Shown: piece after piece, positions 28,716 to 37,795 of the stretch
How positions within the stretch are numbered: the stretch's first letter is position 1
How the letters are laid out: each line of letters starts with the position of its first letter
From: Helicobacter cetorum MIT 99-5656
Lineage (GTDB): Bacteria > Campylobacterota > Campylobacteria > Campylobacterales > Helicobacteraceae
Assembly (NCBI RefSeq): GCF_000259275.1
Contig: NC_017735.1
Coordinates: 1,488,001 to 1,552,000, forward strand
Reading direction: 5' to 3'
DNA length: 64,000 nt
Translations under genes and position numbers: made by a program
Notes under the pieces: generated by a model
The model's input: only the letters and a program-made list of their open reading frames with translations
Database searches by the model: none
Told to the model about the DNA's origin: nothing

Positions 28716-30467
28716 TTATACTCCTAAATACCGCCTGTCCTTTTCACGCTTAATATCCTTAAAACTATCCAAGTATTCTAAGTAGTTGATTAAATATTTA
28801 CGAGAGATTTCTAAATGCTTTTTAAAATTACTCACATCTATAAAACCATCTTTAAGAATGATAGAACGCATTTGAGCTAAAATTTTGCTAAGCGTTATGG
28901 CTCCCACAAACACATTCTTATTCAAGCGCACCACTTTTTTAGCCTTAGTCAAGCTTTTTAATAAATTATCACCCGTTACTTTATCCAAGTCTAAAGTCTC
29001 ATAGAGATTATAGGGGGCTAGGGGCGTGGGATTTTCTAAAAATTCAAGCATGCTTTGGCTGAGCTTATTTTTAATGCTATCTATCTTTAAGCCCTTTTTG
29101 AGATACAAACCATCTTTTTTGTCTAATGCGCCTAGTTCTCTTAAAGTTTCTAAAGCTTGAAGGCTTAAAAAATCACTCGCTCCAAAAAGAGTGTTAGTGG
29201 AGAGTTTAGAGCGATAGAATTTAATGCGTCTTTCTAAGGCTTTCAAAGAATACAAGGTTATATTTTCTTCATCTAAAAGCAAATTCGTTTTTTTGGCAAT
29301 TTCTAAAGCTTTATCTAATTTGAGATTAAAGCGTTGCTCCACACACCCTAGCCCAAAGCCTTTTAAATGCCCTAGGGCTAGCAATTCAAAGGCTTTCTTA
29401 AAATCATCAAGTTTAAGGGCTTTTAAAAGCTCTAATTTTAACGCCTTGTTTAAGGGGTCAGTAATCGGGTTTAAGACTTCTAAGCCCCCCACTACCCTAT
29501 TAGCCACACTAACTACCCCCAAATCCTTAAAACACACAAAAAAGGGCTCTTCTAATTCTAAAGTATAAAAATTCTCGCCTAAATCTAGCACTCTGGCAAG
29601 AGATTTTTTAGCGCTAATTTGAATATTCACGCATTGCAAGTGTTTTAAAGGGGTGCGAGTAAAAATATCTATTTTATCAAACCCACGCATTTTAGCCTTA
29701 GGGCTTAAACACATGCCATTTTTAAGCTCTTTAGTCTCAATATTTTTAAGATTGAGCGCCACTCTACTATGGGCTTTTGCGTTTGTTGCTTCAACTTTAT
29801 GCACCTGTAAGGCTCTCACTACACTTTCTTTTTTCAAATCATTAATGAAAATCTTATCGCCCTTATAAATTGCGCCTTGATAAATAGTGCCTAAAATAAT
29901 CGTGCCATAGCCATGCTTATGCAACACATTATCTACATACATTCTAAAAAAGCCGTCTTTATTTCCATTTTTACTTTTGGGCGTTATTTTATAATTCAAA
30001 AGGGCTTGTTTCAAATTCTCTATGCTTTGACTATTATAAATGCTTGTTTCTACAACCCCCACACTTTGAGGAAGATTTTTTAGAATTTGAGCTTTTTTAC
30101 TCTCTAAATCTTTACACAAATCGCATTTATTTAACACTAATAAAAAAGGAATGTTTAAAGCGTTTAAAATCAACAAATGCTCGTTAGTTTGAGGCATAAT
30201 CCCTTCATTAATATCCACAACTAACAAACTCAAATCCAAACTCAAGCTCGCATTAATCGTTTTAGAAATCAAGCTCTCATGCCCTGGCGTATCCACAAAA
30301 GCAATCATTCTGTTTTCTAACTCTAAGTGCGAAAAGCTAGGCTCAATCGTAATAGAGCGTCTCATTTCTTCTTTAGAACTATCCCCCCAAAAACCATTCA
30401 TCGCTCTTATTAGCGAGCTTTTTCCATGGTCAATATGCCCTAAAACCCCTACAAGTAAGTATTCCAA
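28716..30467 (-). CDS. selB: Selenocysteine-specific elongation factor SelB
   Basis: Specialised EF-Tu-like GTPase that delivers Sec-tRNA to UGA codons next to a SECIS. The 583 residues start with G1 GHIDHGKSS (10-18), a G2-region with SITIEPSFSHL, G3 DTPGHE (59-64) and G4 NKCD (113-116). Domains II and III follow (about 175-340), including FRMYVDNVLHKHGYGTIILG. The rest, about 350-583, is the winged-helix array that binds SECIS RNA, ending FKKHLEISRKYLINYLEYLD. Length fits SelB and not EF-Tu. It lies 5 bp after the HP0308-like gene on the same strand. The Sec tRNA, selA, selD and a selenoprotein gene are not in this window. Confidence 0.9.
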   Translation of the reverse strand: MEYLLVGVLGHIDHGKSSLIRAMNGFWGDSSKEEMRRSITIEPSFSHLELENRMIAFVDTPGHESLISKTINASLSLDLSLLVVDINEGIMPQTNEHLLILNALNIPFLLVLNKCDLCKDLESKKAQILKNLPQSVGVVETSIYNSQSIENLKQALLNYKITPKSKNGNKDGFFRMYVDNVLHKHGYGTIILGTIYQGAIYKGDKIFINDLKKESVVRALQVHKVEATNAKAHSRVALNLKNIETKELKNGMCLSPKAKMRGFDKIDIFTRTPLKHLQCVNIQISAKKSLARVLDLGENFYTLELEEPFFVCFKDLGVVSVANRVVGGLEVLNPITDPLNKALKLELLKALKLDDFKKAFELLALGHLKGFGLGCVEQRFNLKLDKALEIAKKTNLLLDEENITLYSLKALERRIKFYRSKLSTNTLFGASDFLSLQALETLRELGALDKKDGLYLKKGLKIDSIKNKLSQSMLEFLENPTPLAPYNLYETLDLDKVTGDNLLKSLTKAKKVVRLNKNVFVGAITLSKILAQMRSIILKDGFIDVSNFKKHLEISRKYLINYLEYLDSFKDIKREKDRRYLGV

Positions 30468-30472
30468 AAAGC

Positions 30473-30895
30473 CTACCTATTTTTCAAAAATCTTAGTAAC
30501 GCACTAGAAAATAAACCCACAAACACGCCCACAAGAAACATCAGCCCATTAAACAGATGAAAATATAAAAATAAGCCTAAAATACCTAATAAAACGATAT
30601 ACCCCCCTAAACGCCACAAATTAAAAGACATTTCCAAACCTAGGGCGAATTTTTGAAACTTTGTAGGGTTATTTTCTTTTGCTTGTGGATTTTCTAAATT
30701 TTTTTCTCTTAGTTGCCTTTTAACGCCATAATACGAAGACAACGCCACGATAAAAAACCCTAAAAAACCCCCTTCAAAATTCAAAACCCCTTGAAATAAT
30801 GCGAAGCAATAGACCACTAAAGCACCGATAATATTGATAACCAACAAAACCAACAAGCATTTGATTTGACACATAGGCTTTTTTGTATCTGTCAT
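30473..30895 (-). CDS. Conserved integral membrane protein (HP0308-like)
   Basis: 140 residues with four likely membrane helices: CLLVLLVINIIGALVVYCFA, FEGGFLGFFIVALSSYYGV, YIVLLGILGLFLYFHLF and FLVGVFVGLFSSALLRFL. A charged loop sits between helices 2 and 3. Gene overlap of 4 bp (ATGA) with the AtpI-like gene upstream indicates coupling. The pairing with an AtpZ/AtpI-like protein suggests a membrane role near the F-type ATPase or ion transport, but that is inference. Confidence 0.65.
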   Translation of the reverse strand: MTDTKKPMCQIKCLLVLLVINIIGALVVYCFALFQGVLNFEGGFLGFFIVALSSYYGVKRQLREKNLENPQAKENNPTKFQKFALGLEMSFNLWRLGGYIVLLGILGLFLYFHLFNGLMFLVGVFVGLFSSALLRFLKNR

Positions 30896-31155
30896 ATGTT
30901 TGTTTTATGCGTGTATTTAGGGTCTTTAGCTAATTCTTCATAGTCTTTTTGCATGTTCTTATAAGCCTTATAGACATTCAAAAAACTTGCTAACACACCC
31001 CAAACAACCCCAAGCCAAAAAAGCCATGAAATACCCGTAAGTTTTTTAAGCCCATAACCAATCGCCACGCCTATAAGAATTGCCACAACCATAGACAATC
31101 CAAGGCTTAAATAATTCGCCCCTTCTATAAGCTTGTAATATTTTGGCTTTTTCAC
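30892..31155 (-). CDS. AtpZ/AtpI-family small membrane protein
   Basis: 87 residues with two membrane helices (LSLGLSMVVAILIGVAIGYG and LFWLGVVWGVLASFLNVYKA) separated by a GLKKLTGIS turn. This two-helix pattern with GxxxGYGLKKLTG is the AtpZ/AtpI (F0F1-ATPase associated, putative Mg2+/Ca2+ or assembly factor) family. H. pylori has the same gene next to hemL. It begins 6 bp after the hemL stop. Confidence 0.7.
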   Translation of the reverse strand: MKKPKYYKLIEGANYLSLGLSMVVAILIGVAIGYGLKKLTGISWLFWLGVVWGVLASFLNVYKAYKNMQKDYEELAKDPKYTHKTNI

Positions 31156-31161
31156 AAAAAT

Positions 31162-32463
31162 TCACACGCCCTTGATAATCTCATCAAAACTCTCACTAGC
31201 TTTTAAAATCACTTCATCAATCATGCTTTCAGTCATAGGCTCACAAATAAAGCCGGTTTCAAAGCTTGAGCATGCTAAATACACGCCTTTTCTAAGCATT
31301 TTTTGATGAAATTTTGCAAACATCTGCGTATCACTTTTTAAAGCATCATCAAAATTGCATACTTCGCTTTCGTTAAAGAAAAAGCCAAACATGCTCCCCC
31401 TATTAAGCGTTTGTAAAGCGATATTGTAATTTTGAGCGCTCTCTTTTAAGCCTTGAGTCAAACGAATCGCTAGAGCGTTTAAGCGAGCATAAAGAGTTTT
31501 ATCTCTTTTAAGTTTATAGAGCGCACTTAGTCCCGCACTCACCGCTAGTGGGTTACCACTTAAAGTGCCAGCTTGATACACGCCCCCAACAGGCGAGAGC
31601 AAGTCCATAATCTCAGCACGCCCCCCAAAACATGCTAAAGGAAGCCCTGCACCTATTACCTTACCAAAGGTTACTAAATCAGGCACAATATTATAAAATT
31701 CTTGCGAACTACTCAAGCTAGCCCTAAACCCACTCATCACTTCATCAAAAATCAACACCGCTTGATATTTTTCACACAAGGCTTTTAAGCCAAGCAAAAA
31801 CTCTTTTTTAGCAGGCACTAATCCCATATTCCCAGCAATAGGCTCAATAATGACACAACCTACGCTACCTTTTTTAAAGCATTCTTCTACAGAGTTCAAA
31901 TCATTATAACGAGCCACTAAAGTGTGTTTGCTAAAATCACTTGGCACGCCCAAAGATGATGGCGTGCTAAAAGTCGCACACCCACTGCCTGCTTTAACTA
32001 ATAATGAATCGCTATGCCCATGATAGCACCCTTCAAACTTAATCAAATCATCTTTTTGGTTAAAGGCTCTAGCAAGGCGTATCGCACTCATAGTCGCCTC
32101 TGTGCCACTATTGACTAAACGCACCTTATCTAAGCCATCATAACTGGTAATGATTTCCTTAGCTAAAGTGGTTTCTAACTCTGTAGGAGCTCCAAAAGAA
32201 GTGCCTTTTTTTAAAGCGTTGATGATACTTTCTTCAATCTCTTCGTTTGCATGCCCAAAAATCAAGGGCCCCCAACTTTGCACAAAATCTATATAATGAT
32301 TATTATCCACATCATAAAGATACGCCCCCTTACCTTTTAAGATAAAGGGCGGAGTGCCATTAACACTCTTAAACGCCCTTACCGGTGAATTTACCCCTCC
32401 AGCAATTACTTGCTTAGCCTCATTAAAATCATTAATACTATGCAACAACTCCATAATTCTCAT
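31162..32463 (-). CDS. hemL: Glutamate-1-semialdehyde 2,1-aminomutase
   Basis: PLP enzyme making 5-aminolevulinate from glutamate-1-semialdehyde in the C5 heme pathway. Of 433 residues, [11 protein letters not shown] (about 21-31), [17 protein letters not shown] (116-132), [22 protein letters not shown] (239-249) and the PLP lysine at about 268 in [13 protein letters not shown] are all conserved. The ATG at 32463 directly follows the stop of the YceI-like gene and has AAGGA 5 bp upstream; the H. pylori protein is annotated from the internal ATG (MELLHS, 32454). Co-transcribed with the neighbouring genes. Confidence 0.95.
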   Translation of the reverse strand: MRIMELLHSINDFNEAKQVIAGGVNSPVRAFKSVNGTPPFILKGKGAYLYDVDNNHYIDFVQSWGPLIFGHANEEIEESIINALKKGTSFGAPTELETTLAKEIITSYDGLDKVRLVNSGTEATMSAIRLARAFNQKDDLIKFEGCYHGHSDSLLVKAGSGCATFSTPSSLGVPSDFSKHTLVARYNDLNSVEECFKKGSVGCVIIEPIAGNMGLVPAKKEFLLGLKALCEKYQAVLIFDEVMSGFRASLSSSQEFYNIVPDLVTFGKVIGAGLPLACFGGRAEIMDLLSPVGGVYQAGTLSGNPLAVSAGLSALYKLKRDKTLYARLNALAIRLTQGLKESAQNYNIALQTLNRGSMFGFFFNESEVCNFDDALKSDTQMFAKFHQKMLRKGVYLACSSFETGFICEPMTESMIDEVILKASESFDEIIKGV

Positions 32464-33018
32464 TTATTCCTTAATTAAACTTTCAAATTGAATCTCAACT
32501 TGCGACCAAGTCAAACCTTCATGAAAACTTTCGCATTTTTTAGCCAAACTCGCTAATTCATTTTTCAAACTAAAACTCAATAAATCCAAGACCCCTTTAA
32601 TCACAAGCTTATTATCTGCGATAGTGTATTGCATAGGAACTTTCACTAGTTTGTCATTCATTTTCACATAGGCAGTGAGCGAGCCTAACTTTTCGCCCTC
32701 TATAACATTTCTAAAAGTTACTTTAATATTAGCGTTTTTAAAAAGAGCAAAAAAGGCTTCTTTGACATTCTTGTTTTTAGTGTCATCGCCTAGATTAACT
32801 TTCAAGCCATCCATGCTCGCATTTGCCCCTTCTAAAAGGGTTTTTAAACTATTTTGAGATTTGCCTAATTTATAAGTAATATTATCAAAGCTCCCACTCA
32901 CTGGCGTTTTAGCCTTAGTTTTAAAGGCTGTCCATGTCGTCTTAGCTGAAGATAAGTCTAAATTCACAGCTTGTAAAAACCCTGCCAACAAAACCGATAC
33001 AAAAACCATTTTTTTCAT
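32464..33018 (-). CDS. Secreted YceI-like protein
   Basis: 184 residues with a signal peptide MKKMVFVSVLLAGFLQA before VNLDLSSAKTTWTAFKTKAK. The mature part has the YceI lipocalin-like pattern: an early W.AFKTKAKTPVSGSF strand, then GSLTAYVKMNDKLVKVPMQY and LVIKGVLDLLSFSLKNELAS. Equivalent to H. pylori HP0305. YceI proteins bind isoprenoid quinones or amphiphiles in the periplasm; ligand here unknown. It directly precedes hemL with no gap. Preceded by a 131-bp spacer after obg. Confidence 0.75.
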   Translation of the reverse strand: MKKMVFVSVLLAGFLQAVNLDLSSAKTTWTAFKTKAKTPVSGSFDNITYKLGKSQNSLKTLLEGANASMDGLKVNLGDDTKNKNVKEAFFALFKNANIKVTFRNVIEGEKLGSLTAYVKMNDKLVKVPMQYTIADNKLVIKGVLDLLSFSLKNELASLAKKCESFHEGLTWSQVEIQFESLIKE

Positions 33019-33149
33019 TCATTATCCTTTTAATGTAGTCTTGTCAATAACGCTTATTATTTTAGTGTAAACAAGCATGCTTACAACTGAAACCATTCAT
33101 TCCAATAATAATTTGCATTCTAAACACACCTTAAAGACACATCTTGTAT

Positions 33150-34232
33150 TTATTGTAATGTTTTTAAAAGCACAAATTTAAGTGCATGCGAATTTAAAGC
33201 ACTGACTGCTGAAAGGGGTAATACAAATAATGCTGATTCTCCATTTGACTCCTTCTCAAAATCACTTATCAAATTAGGGTGCAAAAACCCTAAATAAGAC
33301 TCTAAATCAAACGCTTTTAATTTTTCAGCTTTTAGGTTTAAAAATTTACAAAAATCTTTCATAGTGGCATCAATATCTTCTAAAATATCGCATTTATTCA
33401 ATAGTACACCAAAGGGCTTATTGCTTAGAGTGGGTGAAAATTTTTCTAGCTCTAACCTTAAGCGTTTGTATTGCTCTTTAATATCCAAATCCAGCCTAGA
33501 AGTATCCAATACAAAAGCTAAAACTTTGGTGCGTTCAATATGCTTTAAAAAACTAATGCCTAAACCTTTTCCCTCACTAGCCCCTTCAATAATGCCAGGA
33601 ATATCAGCCATTAAAAATTCGCTTTTTTCATCTACGCTCACTACCCCTAAATTAGGCACTAAAGTTGTAAATTCATAATTAGCGATTTTAGGTTTTGCGT
33701 TAGAGAGCGTGGATATAAGCGTAGATTTACCCGCATTAGGAAAGCCTACTAAGCCTATATCAGCAATGAGTTTTAATTCTAGGCGCACGCATTTTTCAAT
33801 CCCCGGTAAGCCTTTTTGTGCATAAGTGGGGTGTTGCTTAGTAGCACTTTTAAAATGCGCATTTCCTAACCCCCCCTTACCCCCTTTTAAAGCTAATACC
33901 CTAAGCTTGGGCGTTACTAAATCAAGCCATAATTCATCATCTACAAAAACTTGCGTTCCCGGTGGCACGACAATGACTTTATCTTCGCCCTTTTTACCCG
34001 CACAATTTCGTGTGCCTCCCATAGCTCCATTTTTAGCCTTGTGGTGCTTGGTGCCTCTAAAACTTGCTAGAGTATCGGTGTTATTATCCACTTCAAAATA
34101 CACATCGCCCCCATCGCCCCCATCGCCCCCATCAGGCCCGCCTTTAATGACAAATTTTTCCCTTCTAAAGCTTACCATTCCAGCTCCCCCTTTGCCAGAA
34201 GCTATAATAATTTCTACGCTATCTACAAACAC
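33150..34232 (-). CDS. obg: GTPase Obg/CgtA
   Basis: Ribosome-associated essential GTPase in late 50S assembly and stress response. 360 residues: the glycine-rich Obg fold at the N-terminus ([10 protein letters not shown], then the [14 protein letters not shown] run at about 34-47), then the G domain with G1 [12 protein letters not shown]3 [10 protein letters not shown] and G4 LNKCD. The C-terminal portion is short, as in H. pylori. Between the peptide-transporter operon (upstream, 19 bp) and the YceI-like gene, all on the minus strand. Confidence 0.95.
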   Translation of the reverse strand: MFVDSVEIIIASGKGGAGMVSFRREKFVIKGGPDGGDGGDGGDVYFEVDNNTDTLASFRGTKHHKAKNGAMGGTRNCAGKKGEDKVIVVPPGTQVFVDDELWLDLVTPKLRVLALKGGKGGLGNAHFKSATKQHPTYAQKGLPGIEKCVRLELKLIADIGLVGFPNAGKSTLISTLSNAKPKIANYEFTTLVPNLGVVSVDEKSEFLMADIPGIIEGASEGKGLGISFLKHIERTKVLAFVLDTSRLDLDIKEQYKRLRLELEKFSPTLSNKPFGVLLNKCDILEDIDATMKDFCKFLNLKAEKLKAFDLESYLGFLHPNLISDFEKESNGESALFVLPLSAVSALNSHALKFVLLKTLQ

Positions 34233-34251
34233 AGGCTAAAAAGTTCTCCTT

Positions 34252-35058
34252 TTATTCAGCAAATCTCTGCATAGATTTTTCCAAATGCGGCACAGCATTG
34301 AGCAATTTCTTTGTGTAGGGGTGCTTTGGAGAGCCTATCACATCATCTACGCCGCCAGATTCTACAATTTGACCCTGATTCATCACAATAATTCTATCAC
34401 TGATATGTTCTACTACCCCTAAATCATGGCTAATGAATATATAAGTTAGCCCCATTTCTTTTTGTAAATCTAACAGCAAATTCAAAACTTGCGCTTGAAT
34501 AGACACATCAAGCGCAGATACTGGCTCATCACAAATAACCACGCTAGGATGCATAATCAACGCCCTAGCAATGCCAATCCTTTGCCTTTGACCGCCTGAA
34601 AATTGATGCGCATAGCGGTTAATCCATTCTAGCTTCAAGCCCACTTTTTGCATAATCTCTAGCACTTTTTCTCTAATTTCAGCTTTTGAGAGCTTAGAAT
34701 TTAAGAGCAAGGGTTCAGCAATAATCTCGCCGACTTTCCATCGTGGGTTTAAGCTAGAATAAGGGTCTTGAAAAATCATTTGCACCTTTTTGCGATAATC
34801 AAACCAATCTTGCTTGCTAAAATGCAAATGGCGCTTACCATTGAAATAAATCGCCCCACTATTTTGCCTCTCAATCCCCGCTAAAATTTTAGCCGTAGTG
34901 CTTTTCCCACAGCCACTCTCACCCACAATGCTTAGAACTTCATTTTGCTCCACCTCAAAACTAATCCCATTAAGCGCGTTAATCACCCTTTTTGGTTTGA
35001 ATAGTCCCCTATCTATCGCATAGGACTTCTTTAATTCTTTGATTTCTAAGAGTTTCAT
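34252..35058 (-). CDS. dppF: Dipeptide ABC transporter ATP-binding protein DppF
   Basis: 268-residue ATPase, one of the pair energising dipeptide uptake. Walker A GESGCGKST (about 45-53), Q-loop FQDPYSSLNP, signature FSGGQRQRIGIARAL, Walker B VVICDEPVSALD, H-loop FISHDLG, and the OppF-type C-terminal PHLEKSM region after SPKHPYTKKLLNAV. 4-bp ATGA overlap with dppD. Last gene of dppABCDF. Confidence 0.94.
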   Translation of the reverse strand: MKLLEIKELKKSYAIDRGLFKPKRVINALNGISFEVEQNEVLSIVGESGCGKSTTAKILAGIERQNSGAIYFNGKRHLHFSKQDWFDYRKKVQMIFQDPYSSLNPRWKVGEIIAEPLLLNSKLSKAEIREKVLEIMQKVGLKLEWINRYAHQFSGGQRQRIGIARALIMHPSVVICDEPVSALDVSIQAQVLNLLLDLQKEMGLTYIFISHDLGVVEHISDRIIVMNQGQIVESGGVDDVIGSPKHPYTKKLLNAVPHLEKSMQRFAE

Positions 35059-35921
35059 CGCAACTCCTTTTTAAAGCTTAAATAATCTATGGTTTCATCT
35101 ACGGTTTCTAAGCGTTGCTTGCGGTATTCTTTTCCCGGTTTAGGAATCGCACTTAAAAGAGCCTTTGTGTAGGGGTGTCTTGGCTCAGCAAAAAGCTCTT
35201 TTGCACTCGCTTGCTCCACCACATGCCCCCTATACATGACCACCACTTCATCAGCGATTTGAGCCACTACGCCCAAATCATGGGTAATGAATAAAATAGA
35301 AGTCCCCTTTTTCTCTTGCAATTCTTTCATAAGCTCCAAAATTTGTGCTTGTATAGTTACATCTAATGCGGTAGTAGGCTCATCAGCAATGAGAATTTCA
35401 GGCTCACACACCATAGCCATAGCAATCATCGCCCTTTGGCGTTGCCCTCCACTGAGATTGAAAGGGTATTCATGGTATTTGTCCCTTGCATGGGGCATTC
35501 CCACCCGCTCTAATTCATAAATTACCCTTTCTAGGCGTTCTTTTTTATTAAGTTTAGGGTGATGGATTCTTAAAACTTCATCAATTTGAAACCCCACCGT
35601 ATACGCAGGGTTGAGACTTGTCATAGGCTCTTGAAAAATCATGCCAATTTTTTTGCCCCTGATTTCTTTTTGCATCTGTTTTTCTTTGAGTTGCAATAAA
35701 TCCTGTCCCAAAAAATTAATGCTCCCCCCTACAACCTTGCCTGGCTTTTCAATCAATCCTAAAATAGAAAGCGAAGTAATGCTCTTCCCGCTCCCACTCT
35801 CTCCTACAATACAGAGCGTTTGAGATTTCTTCAAGCTAAAACTCACGCCATCAACCGCCTTATTCACACCCTTATCAGTAAAAAAATAAGTTTTTAAATC
35901 TTTCACTTCTAATAACATCAT
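35055..35921 (-). CDS. dppD: Dipeptide ABC transporter ATP-binding protein DppD
   Basis: 288-residue ATPase. Walker A GESGSGKS (about 40-47), Q-loop FQEPMTSLNP, signature LSGGQRQRAMIAMAM, Walker B ILIADEPTTALD, H-loop FITHDLGV, then EPRHPYTKALLSAIP, the conserved oligopeptide-transporter tail. Forms the ATPase heterodimer with DppF. Overlaps dppF by 4 bp and follows dppC by 6 bp. Confidence 0.94.
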   Translation of the reverse strand: MMLLEVKDLKTYFFTDKGVNKAVDGVSFSLKKSQTLCIVGESGSGKSITSLSILGLIEKPGKVVGGSINFLGQDLLQLKEKQMQKEIRGKKIGMIFQEPMTSLNPAYTVGFQIDEVLRIHHPKLNKKERLERVIYELERVGMPHARDKYHEYPFNLSGGQRQRAMIAMAMVCEPEILIADEPTTALDVTIQAQILELMKELQEKKGTSILFITHDLGVVAQIADEVVVMYRGHVVEQASAKELFAEPRHPYTKALLSAIPKPGKEYRKQRLETVDETIDYLSFKKELR

Positions 35922-35927
35922 AACCCC

Positions 35928-36782
35928 CTAAGCTGTGCGTTTAGGGTCTAGAGCATCCATAATGCCATCGCCCACCAAATTAAAACTCATCACCGTTAAA
36001 AAAATCATCACACCAGGAAAAACAAGCATCCAAGGGTCTGTAGCAATATATTGCATGGAGTTCATAAGCATGGCTCCCCATTCAGGTTTAGGGGGCTGTG
36101 CCCCAAGCCCTAAGAAGCTAAGAGCTGCCGCTTCTAAAACCGTGGATGCAAAACCCATAGTCGTTTGCACAATCAAAGGCACGGTGCAATTAGGAAAAAT
36201 CACCTTACACATCAAACGAAAATGCGATGAGCCATTAATCTTAGAAGCAACCACATATTCTTTCTCTTTTTCACTTAACACTGAGCTACGCACTAATCTT
36301 GCAAATCCAGGAATCCCTACAAATCCAATAGCTAGCATAGCATTAGTGAGTGATGGCCCTAAAACAGCCACCACAATCACAATCAGCAAAATGGAAGGCA
36401 AAGCAAACATAATATCCATAATCCGCATAATAATCGCATCCGTTTTCCCCCCAAAATACCCTGCCAAAAGCCCTAGTATAACCCCAAAAAACACCGCAAT
36501 ACCCATAGAAACAATTCCTATGGTCAAGGAAATTCTAGCTCCATAAACCAAGCGGCTCAAAACATCACGCCCCAAATCATCAGTGCCTAAAAGATACTTA
36601 ACGCTCCCCCCATCCCAAATGGGTTTTAAAAGACGCTCTTGAGCGTTTTGCACATAAGGGTCATGAGGGCTTAAAAGGGGGGCAAAAACTGCACAAATAA
36701 TCAAAAAAAGCACAATCCATGCCCCAACCACCGCTGCTTTGTTTTTCTTGAATTGTTGAATAAATTCTTTAAAAGCTTCCAT
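35928..36782 (-). CDS. dppC: Dipeptide ABC transporter permease DppC
   Basis: 284-residue inner-membrane permease with an N-terminal helix (GAWIVLFLIICAVFAPLLSP), the OppC_N-type segment before LLGTDDLGRDVLSRLVYGARIS, and five more helices. The EAA loop that contacts the ATPases is in EAAALSFLGLGAQPPKPEWG. One base of overlap with dppB. Confidence 0.93.
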   Translation of the reverse strand: MEAFKEFIQQFKKNKAAVVGAWIVLFLIICAVFAPLLSPHDPYVQNAQERLLKPIWDGGSVKYLLGTDDLGRDVLSRLVYGARISLTIGIVSMGIAVFFGVILGLLAGYFGGKTDAIIMRIMDIMFALPSILLIVIVVAVLGPSLTNAMLAIGFVGIPGFARLVRSSVLSEKEKEYVVASKINGSSHFRLMCKVIFPNCTVPLIVQTTMGFASTVLEAAALSFLGLGAQPPKPEWGAMLMNSMQYIATDPWMLVFPGVMIFLTVMSFNLVGDGIMDALDPKRTA

Positions 36783-37786
36783 TATGACAACCTTATTCTA
36801 GGATTGATAAAGGCGTATAAAATATCCACCAATAAATTAGCTCCGATATACATCATCGCAATGATTAAAGACATAGACTGAATGATAGGAAAATCACGCT
36901 GATTAAGAGCATTAACTATCCATTTACCAATTCCAGGCCATGAAAAGACTGTTTCTGTTATCATGCTCCCGCCTAATAGTCCTGCTAACATAAGGCCTGC
37001 TATGGTGGTTACAGGCATTAATGCATTACGCAAAGTGTGGATAAAAATCACCCTAAAGGGGCTACAACCCTTAGCCTTAGCGGTTCGCACATAATCTTCT
37101 CTGGAAGTTTCTATCATGCTCGCACGAGTCATTCTCGCAATCACAGCTGTAGAAACCGTTGCTAAGACAATGCTAGGAAGAATTAAATGCTTAATCGCAT
37201 CCACAAATGCTGCATAATCTCTTGCAATCAAGCTATCTATGAGATAAAGCCCTGTAGGACCATCTAAGAAATACACATCGCTCAAACGACCAAATACAGG
37301 CAACCAACCTAGTTGCACGCTAAAGAAATAAATCAGCATAAGTCCCAACCAAAACACCGGCATAGAAATACCCGCTAAAGCAAAAGTCATGCTTGCATAA
37401 TCAAAAGCACTATAGCGTTTAACCGCTGCTAAAACCCCTGTGCTTACCCCCAAAATAAGAGCCATAAATAGGGCAATAAGGGCTAATTCAACCGTAGCGG
37501 GAAAACGCTGTAAAAATTCCTGTATCACAGGCTCGCCTGTCATAATAGAAGTGCCAAAATTACCATGCAACACATTCTTAACAAACAAAAAATACTGCTC
37601 AATCAATGGCTTATTCAAACCAAATTGTTCTCTCAATGCATCAATGGCCGCTTGATTAGCCTTCTCACCTAGAATCACTAATGCAGGGTCTCCTGGCACT
37701 AAATGCACCATCATAAATACAATAATGCTTACCCCAAATAGCGTGGGAATCGCCCACAAAATGCGTTTAATTATAAAACTTAGCAT
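36782..37786 (-). CDS. dppB: Dipeptide ABC transporter permease DppB
   Basis: 334-residue permease with about six helices: first helix IIKRILWAIPTLFGVSIIVF, then MVHLVPGDPA and the OppB N-terminal region. The EAA-like loop is in ARMTRASMIETSREDYVRTA then AKGCSPFRVIF. Pairs with DppC to form the channel. First membrane gene after dppA. Confidence 0.93.
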   Translation of the reverse strand: MLSFIIKRILWAIPTLFGVSIIVFMMVHLVPGDPALVILGEKANQAAIDALREQFGLNKPLIEQYFLFVKNVLHGNFGTSIMTGEPVIQEFLQRFPATVELALIALFMALILGVSTGVLAAVKRYSAFDYASMTFALAGISMPVFWLGLMLIYFFSVQLGWLPVFGRLSDVYFLDGPTGLYLIDSLIARDYAAFVDAIKHLILPSIVLATVSTAVIARMTRASMIETSREDYVRTAKAKGCSPFRVIFIHTLRNALMPVTTIAGLMLAGLLGGSMITETVFSWPGIGKWIVNALNQRDFPIIQSMSLIIAMMYIGANLLVDILYAFINPRIRLS

Positions 37787-37795
37787 ACCACCCCT

